Of a stretch of 21,196 nt of DNA, positions 16,009 through 21,196 are shown piece by piece. The notes below the pieces were generated by a model, which worked only from the letters and a program-made list of their open reading frames with translations, was not told where the DNA came from and made no database searches. Origin of the DNA: Paraglaciecola arctica (lineage in GTDB: Bacteria > Pseudomonadota > Gammaproteobacteria > Enterobacterales > Alteromonadaceae). Position numbers and translations under genes: made by a program. The stretch lies in NCBI GenBank assembly GCA_003232445.1, contig QIJM01000197.1, forward strand, positions 1 to 21,196. The letters run 5' to 3'. The stretch's first letter is position 1. Each line of letters opens with the position of its first letter.

Positions 16009-17784
16009 TTATAGTTCCGCTAGTTTTTGCTGCCATTGCTGAGCTTTATCTACTTGATTAGAGTTTTTTAATGCCGTAACAAAAGCCCGATATGTTGACT
16101 TTGATTTGTCTCCAGCGAATATGGCTCGCTGGTAATAACTTGTTGATAGCGCGAATTGCCCGTTTTTGGCATATTGGTTAGCGACGGCTAAATTAATTTT
16201 CCTTTCATGGGGTAAGGCTTCTGCCATTAATACCATTGTTTTGTTGAACAGTGGTATGTTGCTAGCCGCTTTATAACGGACAGCAGACTGCTGCATCATT
16301 TTTAGCCAGTCGATCTTGTGTTGAAACAGTTGCTGACCTAATTGCTGCTGCCAATCAGCCGGAGGTGTTAGGCGCAGGGGCGTTGGTCCATCACTGAAGG
16401 GGTAGTCTGCCTTTAGTTGCTGGATTTTCGCGTAACCATTATATTCTTCCGAGGGCAGTATCGGCCGCATTTTCCATGCTTCGCGAGTTGACACATCATG
16501 CCAATCACCCAGAGTATTATGTTTTTTTAATGCTTGATAAAAGGTATCAGCCAGTAAAAAGTAACCCTGCACATTCATATGTAAATGCTCCAGCATAAAA
16601 TTATTGCCAATTATTTTAAAGGGAGAATGGCGACTTAGGTTTTTTTCAACGTCTACCAAATAGGCTTGTTTTTCTTTGCTGATCGTTCTAATGATTTCGT
16701 TCATCTCTGTAGGCGCGCGAAACCTCAGTAGATCGCTGTCTCTGGCGCTAATAAAGTATTTAAGGGCACTGTCATATTCACCAGTCGCTAAATAGAGTTG
16801 GCCAAGACGATAGTGTAATAAGGCACTTTTATCTTCTTCAGCTTCTTGCGCCAATAGCGTCAAACGTTCTTTATCCACTGTATTGGTGACTATTTGCGGT
16901 ACATCGCTTAGTAATTCCTGTAATTCGACATTTAATTTATCTGCCATGGGAGCACTGGAAAATGGCTTTTGGTCTTTCAAATTACTGGTAATTGTTGAGA
17001 TAAAAACCGGCACCTTTGCTTGTTGATATTTGTCTAATAATAGTGACAAGTTGGTTTCAAATTGAGCCAGACCTGCCATGTAAATTTCGGAACCTAATGG
17101 GATGTTTTTATGTTTTGCCACTTTGGCCATAAAGGTACGAGAGTGTTGGGATTTTTCAGCGGGCACGGGCTCTTCATTTTTAAACCAAAGGTGTATCCTT
17201 TGCACCAGTTGAAATATCCTGAAGTCTTTCAATTTGAGAAAAAGCAGGGTGGTAGCTTGAGAATTAGCCGCTGTATAGTTTGAGCCAACCCCTAAGATAC
17301 CTAAATATTCATTATGACCCGCGTATATTAATACCGCGTCTGGTTTTTGTTGGATGATTTCGTCAGCTAAATCTAGCAGTGTATAAGAATTAACGGCCGC
17401 CATAGCGGTATTGACCACTTCTACATACTTGTCAGGAAACGTGTGTTTTAAGCGTTGCTGTAACATACCAGCGAGTGATGCGCCCAATCCGTAGGGGAAA
17501 CCCGCCGCGCTAGAACCACCTTGTACAAAAATACGCAGACCATTTTTTGGTTTTTCTTTTAATAGAAAGTTGGCCTCCATTGTGACATTGGGTATATCTG
17601 CACCTTCAGCGAAGTAACGTTTTACTATGTCGGGTCGCGGTAGAATGTAATGGGGGTTAGCAGGATTTTCTATAAATAGAGGCGTTTCTCTGCCAAAATC
17701 ACCAAGTCTAAGAAAAACTTCTAATAGAATAAAAAACAGAAATGGGATTGCCAAAGCAATAATTCTAAATAACCAGACACGCAT
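16009..17784 (-). CDS. Membrane-anchored SGNH/GDSL-hydrolase-like protein with TPR repeats (copy 2)
   Basis: This 591-residue paralogue of the 14064-15881 product runs convergently to it. It has an N-terminal membrane helix (about 5-24), Q-G-G-S-S-A-A-G-F-P-Y-G with Ser91, N-T-A-M-A-A-V-N-S-Y-T, I-Y-A-G-H-N-E-Y-L-G with Asn158, and L-E-H-L-H-M with Glu399/His402. The shared blocks run collinearly through the whole SGNH domain, while the N-terminal and C-terminal thirds have diverged. TPR-like segments lie near 320-360 and 520-590. Glu again replaces the usual Asp of the D-x-x-H motif. Its start is 221 bases from the divergent carbamoyltransferase, so the two may share a control region. Role and substrate are unknown; action on a carbamoylated or acylated envelope molecule in the periplasm is a guess from context. 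Confidence 0.8.
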   Translation of the reverse strand: MRVWLFRIIALAIPFLFFILLEVFLRLGDFGRETPLFIENPANPHYILPRPDIVKRYFAEGADIPNVTMEANFLLKEKPKNGLRIFVQGGSSAAGFPYGLGASLAGMLQQRLKHTFPDKYVEVVNTAMAAVNSYTLLDLADEIIQQKPDAVLIYAGHNEYLGILGVGSNYTAANSQATTLLFLKLKDFRIFQLVQRIHLWFKNEEPVPAEKSQHSRTFMAKVAKHKNIPLGSEIYMAGLAQFETNLSLLLDKYQQAKVPVFISTITSNLKDQKPFSSAPMADKLNVELQELLSDVPQIVTNTVDKERLTLLAQEAEEDKSALLHYRLGQLYLATGEYDSALKYFISARDSDLLRFRAPTEMNEIIRTISKEKQAYLVDVEKNLSRHSPFKIIGNNFMLEHLHMNVQGYFLLADTFYQALKKHNTLGDWHDVSTREAWKMRPILPSEEYNGYAKIQQLKADYPFSDGPTPLRLTPPADWQQQLGQQLFQHKIDWLKMMQQSAVRYKAASNIPLFNKTMVLMAEALPHERKINLAVANQYAKNGQFALSTSYYQRAIFAGDKSKSTYRAFVTALKNSNQVDKAQQWQQKLAEL

Positions 17785-17956
17785 AGTGTTATTACCAAGC
17801 CTTATGCGCTCTTTGCTGTCAATGTGACAGCCATATTAATTAGGAGCACTTATTCTAATGGATGTTAAAGAAAGTGGAGAAATTAAACTATAGGAAAGTT
17901 ATTATTTCTTCAAGTTGCAATCGTATTCAGTGTGTTTTCATCCACAAATTCGTGCA

Positions 17957-17985
17957 TTATTAAGCGTCAAATTCGACGGTATATT
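17957..17985 (+). promoter_or_regulatory. Possible promoter of the carbamoyltransferase operon
   Basis: TATATT (17980-17985, five of six to the -10 consensus) has a weak TTATTA 17 bases upstream and lies 20 bases before the ATG at 18006. The 221-base divergent region contains no other clear signal. The -35 match is poor, so this is only a candidate. Confidence 0.3.
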
Positions 17986-18005
17986 CCAGTTAAAATAGCG
18001 GTAAT

Positions 18006-19913
18006 ATGACAAAAATTCTGGGTATTTCTGCCTATTATCATGACAGTGCCGCTAGCATTGTTGTGGATGGCAATATTATTGCTGCGGCCCAAGAGGAACG
18101 TTTTAGTCGGATCAAGCACGATCCCTCTTTTCCTAAACAAGCTATTGAATATTGTTTACAGGCTGCCAATTGTGATGTCGAAGCTTTAGATGCAGTTATT
18201 TTTTACGACAAACCCCTGCTTAAATTTGAGCGATTGTTGGAAACCTATTTAGCCACTGCACCCAAGGGATTTATGTCCTTCTTGCGAGCTATGCCTATAT
18301 GGCTAAAAGAGAAATTGTATTTAAAAGTGGTATTACGTCAGGAGCTGCGGACTTTAATACACCAATACCGCTCTGTGTTAAATAACACCAGTATAGAAGT
18401 AGAGCGTAAAGCTGAGAAAAAACCTAAGTTACCTCAGTTACTGTTTAGTGAACACCACCAGTCGCATGCCGCATCGGCTTATTATCCTAGTCCTTATACT
18501 AAAGCGGTGGTGCTGTGTTTAGATGGCGTGGGTGAATGGGCGACCTCTTCGGTTTGGTTGGCACAGGGGGCGTCATTACAACCTTTATGTGAAATTCAAT
18601 TTCCCCACTCACTTGGATTATTGTATTCCGCTTTTACCTATTATTGTGGTTTTAAAGTCAACTCAGGTGAATACAAATTAATGGGATTGGCACCCTATGG
18701 TGAGCCCAAGTATGTAGATTTGATATATAAACACCTTATCAAGGTTGCAGATGACGGCAGTTTTCAGTTGGACATGGACTATTTTGATTACCCCGCCGGT
18801 AGTACTATGACCAATGACGCTTTTCATCAAGTATTTGGTGGTGAGCCCAAAACAGCTAATTCAGACGTCACTCAAAAAGACATGGACTTGGCTCGTTCAA
18901 TTCAAGTGGTCACCGAAGATATTGTATTAAAAATTGCCCATCATGCCCATAAAATAACTGACTGTGAAAACTTATGTTTGGCTGGTGGCGTGGCTCTTAA
19001 TTGTGTGGCAAATGGACGGATCCAAAGAGAAGGGCCATTTAAGTCTATCTGGATCCAGCCCGCAGCTGGTGATGCAGGTGGTTCACTAGGGGCGGCACTA
19101 TTGGCGTGGCATCAATATTTTGAGCAAGCCAAAGACGCCACAAATGGCTTAAATGCGTTTGAAACACAAGATAAAATGCAAGGTGCTTATTTAGGCCCAG
19201 AATATTCGGAACAGCAGATTGTCGACTATCTGCAGAGTCAATCTATCCCATATCAAGCAGTTTCAGAAGCAGAATTATATAAACAAACTGCCGAGATGAT
19301 TAACCAAGGTGATGTGATTGGTTGGTTTCAAGGGCGCATGGAATTTGGTCCCAGGGCTTTGGGAAATCGCTCTATTATTGGTGATCCACGCAATCAAAAC
19401 ATGCAATCTGTGATGAATCTAAAAATCAAACAGCGCGAGTCATTCAGGCCTTTTGCGCCTGCTGTTTTGGCTGAAGATGTGTCAGAATATTTTGCGATTG
19501 ATTGTGCTAGCCCTTACATGTTATTGGTGGCTCAGGTGCAAGACAATTTACATATTCAGTCTGAAAAACATCCCGCTTTTGGTATTGACCGACTGAATCA
19601 GGCTCGTTCATCTTTACCTGCTATTACTCATGTAGACTATTCTGCCCGTGTACAAACAGTGCATCAAAACACCAATCCTGAATTCTATGCACTACTTCAG
19701 GCTTTTAAGGAAATAACCGGTATTGGGGTGTTAATTAACACGTCATTTAATGTACGGGGAGAGCCACCTGTGTGTTCACCACAAGATGCAGTGCGCTGTT
19801 TTTTAGCCACCGAAATGGATTACCTTGTAATGAATAATATCATGCTGGATAAAACACAAATGTGCCAAGAGCAAATTCAAAAGGCAAAATCTGTGACCTT
19901 TGAGCGAGATTAA
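18006..19913 (+). CDS. NodU/CmcH/SxtI-family O-carbamoyltransferase
   Basis: This 635-residue cytoplasmic enzyme has the two-domain plan of TobZ, CmcH, NodU and SxtI. The Kae1-like N-terminal part starts with I-L-G-I-S-A-Y-Y-H-D-S-A-A. It holds the metal/nucleotide motif E-H-H-Q-S-H-A-A-S (His150, His151, His154) with Asp173 in L-D-G-V-G-E-W, then S-G-E-Y-K-L-M-G-L-A-P-Y-G, L-A-G-G-V-A-L-N-C and G-D-A-G-G-S-L-G-A-A. The C-terminal YrdC-like part begins near 440 with W-F-Q-G-R-M-E-F-G-P-R-A-L-G-N-R-S and includes N-T-S-F-N-V-R-G-E-P-P. Family members make carbamoyl adenylate from carbamoyl phosphate and ATP and move the carbamoyl group to a hydroxyl of a sugar, antibiotic or toxin. All motifs look intact. 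Three bases separate its stop from the SxtJ-like gene, so they form an operon. No nodulation or antibiotic genes accompany it, so the acceptor is unknown. Confidence 0.93.
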   Translation: MTKILGISAYYHDSAASIVVDGNIIAAAQEERFSRIKHDPSFPKQAIEYCLQAANCDVEALDAVIFYDKPLLKFERLLETYLATAPKGFMSFLRAMPIWLKEKLYLKVVLRQELRTLIHQYRSVLNNTSIEVERKAEKKPKLPQLLFSEHHQSHAASAYYPSPYTKAVVLCLDGVGEWATSSVWLAQGASLQPLCEIQFPHSLGLLYSAFTYYCGFKVNSGEYKLMGLAPYGEPKYVDLIYKHLIKVADDGSFQLDMDYFDYPAGSTMTNDAFHQVFGGEPKTANSDVTQKDMDLARSIQVVTEDIVLKIAHHAHKITDCENLCLAGGVALNCVANGRIQREGPFKSIWIQPAAGDAGGSLGAALLAWHQYFEQAKDATNGLNAFETQDKMQGAYLGPEYSEQQIVDYLQSQSIPYQAVSEAELYKQTAEMINQGDVIGWFQGRMEFGPRALGNRSIIGDPRNQNMQSVMNLKIKQRESFRPFAPAVLAEDVSEYFAIDCASPYMLLVAQVQDNLHIQSEKHPAFGIDRLNQARSSLPAITHVDYSARVQTVHQNTNPEFYALLQAFKEITGIGVLINTSFNVRGEPPVCSPQDAVRCFLATEMDYLVMNNIMLDKTQMCQEQIQKAKSVTFERD

Positions 19914-19916
19914 TCG

Positions 19917-20336
19917 ATGATAAAACTAGCTAATAAAGATGATGTAGAAGCATTGAAAGAGTTTGCCCGCACTATGATCTGGGCTTTTCCCTTGGTGTTT
20001 ATGTTAATTTTACCCTGGTGGTTTAACGGTGCTGTTCACTGGTGGCCTGCAACTGTGAGTGGGGTGTTAGTGTTATTGTATTTTGTTTATCCCTTGGCTT
20101 TGTATTACCCCTATCGAGTATGGATGGCTATTGCCTCTGTTTTAGCTTGGGTCAATAACCGTATTATATTAGGGCTGGCCTTTTACATGTTAATTTTACC
20201 CATAGGTTTCGTGATGCGCAGTCTAGGCAAACTGCAATATAAAACCGGCTCTCGTAGTAAAGAAATGTCTGGTGTTAGCCATTGGATAATAAACAAGCGA
20301 AAAATCGATAAAAATAACTTGGAGAAACCATTTTAA
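19917..20336 (+). CDS. SxtJ-family integral membrane protein
   Basis: This 139-residue, very hydrophobic protein has three or four predicted membrane helices (about 19-36, 41-63, 68-82 and 84-103) after a short charged N-terminus, and a basic, soluble tail. It lies three bases after the carbamoyltransferase and its stop overlaps the next start (TAATG), so the three are translationally coupled. Size, hydrophobicity and position match SxtJ, the small membrane protein beside the carbamoyltransferase SxtI in saxitoxin clusters, and relatives beside other NodU-type enzymes. No biochemical function is established for this family. A role in localising the carbamoyltransferase or its substrate at the inner membrane is a hypothesis. 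Confidence 0.75.
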   Translation: MIKLANKDDVEALKEFARTMIWAFPLVFMLILPWWFNGAVHWWPATVSGVLVLLYFVYPLALYYPYRVWMAIASVLAWVNNRIILGLAFYMLILPIGFVMRSLGKLQYKTGSRSKEMSGVSHWIINKRKIDKNNLEKPF

Positions 20337-20488
20337 TGTGGGAATTTGTGCAAGATCTTTGGGAGTTTCTCAAGGTCAGAAAAAAGATATGGTTGTTACC
20401 CATTATACTGGTGTTAGCTTTATTAGGTGGTCTGGTTGTTGCTACCCAACAATCGTCTTTGGCAACGTTTATTTATACCTTATTTTAG
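20336..20488 (+). CDS. Small DUF5989/SxtK-like membrane peptide (50 aa)
   Basis: A short open frame starts on the ATG that overlaps the SxtJ-like stop by one base, with GGAGA about ten bases upstream. It encodes 50 residues: an amphipathic N-terminus M-W-E-F-V-Q-D-L-W-E-F-L, then K-V-R-K-K-I-W-L-L-P, one membrane helix (about 18-37) and a tail ending F-I-Y-T-L-F. The double W-E-F/L-W-E-F-L pattern, the K-V-R-K-K-x-W-L-L-P turn and the I-Y-T-L-F end match my recollection of DUF5989 proteins, which follow SxtJ-type genes and correspond in position to SxtK. It is small enough to be missed by gene finders with length cut-offs. Function is unknown; it is probably a membrane partner of the preceding two proteins. 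Confidence 0.8.
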   Translation: MWEFVQDLWEFLKVRKKIWLLPIILVLALLGGLVVATQQSSLATFIYTLF

Positions 20489-20514
20489 GTTCTTGCTAAC
20501 AATTAGCCACTCAG

Positions 20515-20543
20515 CGAGATTTAACCGCGTAGCGTAAATCTCG
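20515..20543 (+). repeat. Hairpin 1 of IS200-type left end
   Basis: CGAGATTTA (20515-20523) pairs perfectly with TAAATCTCG (20535-20543); the inner bases can add a three-pair CGC/GCG tip. It starts 26 bases after the DUF5989-like stop and 62 bases before the truncated tnpA. Subterminal imperfect palindromes recognised by TnpA are a hallmark of IS200/IS605 ends. It could also protect or end the upstream operon transcript, but no U tract follows. Confidence 0.5.
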
Positions 20544-20560
20544 GAGGCTTGCCCCCGTGC

Positions 20561-20601
20561 TGGATAGCATAAACTGGGTCTTTTCCAGTTTATGCTATCC
20601 A
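20561..20601 (+). repeat. Hairpin 2: perfect 17-bp stem just upstream of tnpA remnant
   Basis: TGGATAGCATAAACTGG pairs without mismatch to CCAGTTTATGCTATCCA around a seven-base loop GTCTTTT, and ends four bases before the tnpA ATG. In IS200 a leader stem-loop of this kind limits tnpA expression by blocking read-through transcription and ribosome access. No free Shine-Dalgarno sequence remains between this stem and the ATG, in line with such control. Confidence 0.65.
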
Positions 20602-20605
20602 CCAT

Positions 20606-20761
20606 ATGAAACTTCAGAGAAATACTCATCACGTATATCGATTAATGTATCACTTTGTTTGGATCCCGAAGTATCGTCACAAAGTATTTGTGGATGTTAG
20701 ATCTTGGATATTGGGGTTCGTTGCCGCTGGTTTTGTGGCGGATATAGGCAATAAAACGTAA
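20606..20761 (+). pseudogene. tnpA: Truncated IS200/IS605-family transposase (tnpA remnant)
   Basis: The open frame of 51 codons begins MKLQRNTHHVYRLMYHFVWI and continues P-K-Y-R-H-K-V-F, the typical start of IS200-type TnpA (Y1 HUH transposase). After about residue 30 the similarity stops and 21 unrelated residues run to a TAA. The HUH metal-binding pair and the catalytic tyrosine, which lie further on in a protein of about 130-150 residues, are missing, so the copy is dead. The two upstream hairpins are its likely left end. The right end and the rest of the gene are absent; an IS982-type remnant follows at once, which may have caused the truncation. Confidence 0.8.
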
Positions 20762-20795
20762 AAATAATATTAAGTTTAGTTAACCCCAGATCGGC

Positions 20796-21111
20796 TTAAG
20801 CAATAACCATTGAATTGCGTTCTACGTCAGTTAAATCAAGGCTTGGCTTATTTTCTTTTAGACAATAAGTCACTAATCCGGCCAACAAATTCAGCATAAA
20901 ACCATTCATACTGCGATGTTTTGAGTGTTCAATGTACGAAATATTCTTTAATGGGTCGTTAATCGTTTCAATAATATATCGTTTTGAGAGCATGCTCTGT
21001 CCCATAAAGATATGGCTTTGGCCTTCATGTTTTTGCGAACGGTCGTCACCAGTGTCACGCCTTTTCGAATAAATCATCGACATCGCAAAACAACTCAACT
21101 AATTCATTCAT
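20796..21111 (-). pseudogene. Internally deleted, frameshifted IS982-family transposase remnant
   Basis: Three pieces of one IS982-type DDE transposase lie in order on the minus strand in three frames. First, an ATG at 21111 with AAGGA upstream starts M-N-E-L-V-E-L-F-C-D-V-D-D-L-F-E-K and stops after 18 codons (TGA at 21055-21057). Second, about 21070-21000, comes G-V-T-L-V-T-T-V-R-K-N-M-K. Third, about 21000-20796, comes M-L-S-K-R-Y-I-I-E-T-I-N-D, I-E-H-S-K-H-R-S and N-L-L-A-G-L-V-T-Y-C, ending at TAA. The intact protein is near 290 residues, so some 180 residues between pieces one and two are deleted, with a frame change at the join and another, apparently one lost base, near 21000. The conserved Glu of the DDE triad survives in piece three (I-I-E-T), but the Asp residues are gone. 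It cannot make active transposase. Confidence 0.82.
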
Positions 21112-21170
21112 GCCTGTTCCTTTTTAGATGGGTCTCTCTTCGTCGAAAGATCGGATCTTGGAACAGGCAT
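21110..21170. repeat. 11-bp inverted repeat at the IS982 transposase start
   Basis: ATGCCTGTTCC (21110-21120) and GGAACAGGCAT (21160-21170) are perfect inverted copies 39 bases apart. The left arm covers the transposase start codon and most of its ribosome-binding site, so a folded transcript would hide the start. It may be a control structure of the IS; the terminal repeat on this side probably lies beyond the window. Confidence 0.45.
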
Positions 21171-21196
21171 TTAGTTCAATTTCTTAAACAGGATTC

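Noticed and set aside
20783..20800. Firm annotation of the IS982 right terminal repeat at ACCCCAGATCGG
   Set aside because: The matching inverted end is not in the window, so the boundary cannot be confirmed.
20796..21098. A 100-codon minus-strand open frame read as one intact protein
   Set aside because: Its first third is out-of-frame translation of the IS982 transposase starting at TTG; only the part from M-L-S-K-R onward is genuine, so it was listed as a pseudogene.

Overview
The window reads as a chromosomal segment of a marine-type gammaproteobacterium, most likely of the Alteromonadales (Alteromonas/Paraglaciecola/Glaciecola-like). This is inferred from moderately AT-rich coding DNA, a large TonB-dependent receptor of the Xanthomonas/Caulobacter/Alteromonas type next to a tryptophan-halogenase-family gene, surface glucan lipoproteins, and IS200- and IS982-type remnants. 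No tRNA, rRNA or CRISPR was seen.

Layout. (1) Positions 1-91 hold the last codons of sucD (succinyl-CoA ligase alpha), closed by a terminator hairpin that probably works in both directions. (2) On the minus strand, 6407 down to 154, lies an apparent operon: TonB-dependent receptor, flavin-dependent halogenase-family protein, and an FG-GAP/VCBS plus ASPIC/UnbV lipoprotein. (3) Divergent from it on the plus strand are two glucan-binding or glucan-degrading lipoproteins. The first (6893-9469) has a pullulanase-associated domain and five copies of a beta-sandwich repeat. The second (9689-13939) is a complete GH13 pullulanase with the same kind of N-terminal domain and three more copies of the repeat. 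Each is closed by its own terminator with a nearly identical stem. A perfect 24-bp palindrome with core TGAATACGTATTCA sits between the divergent units, and a near-copy lies upstream of the pullulanase, so regions 2 and 3 look like one alpha-glucan (starch, glycogen or pullulan) uptake regulon. (4) Positions 14064-20488 hold a different module: two paralogous, convergently placed, membrane-anchored SGNH-hydrolase-like/TPR proteins, then a NodU/CmcH-type O-carbamoyltransferase, an SxtJ-like membrane protein and a 50-residue DUF5989-like (SxtK-like) membrane peptide. (5) The right end, from about 20500, is mobile-element debris: an IS200/IS605-type left end with two hairpins and a truncated tnpA, abutting an internally deleted, doubly frameshifted IS982-family transposase.

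How the parts work together. In regions 2-3 the surface lipoproteins would capture and debranch alpha-glucans and the receptor would import the oligosaccharides. The roles of the halogenase-family and ASPIC proteins are not established. In region 4 the carbamoyltransferase would modify a hydroxylated substrate, with SxtJ/SxtK-like membrane partners and periplasmic SGNH proteins. This combination is the best candidate here for an incompletely described system, probably a surface glycan or lipid modification. That role is inference from gene content.
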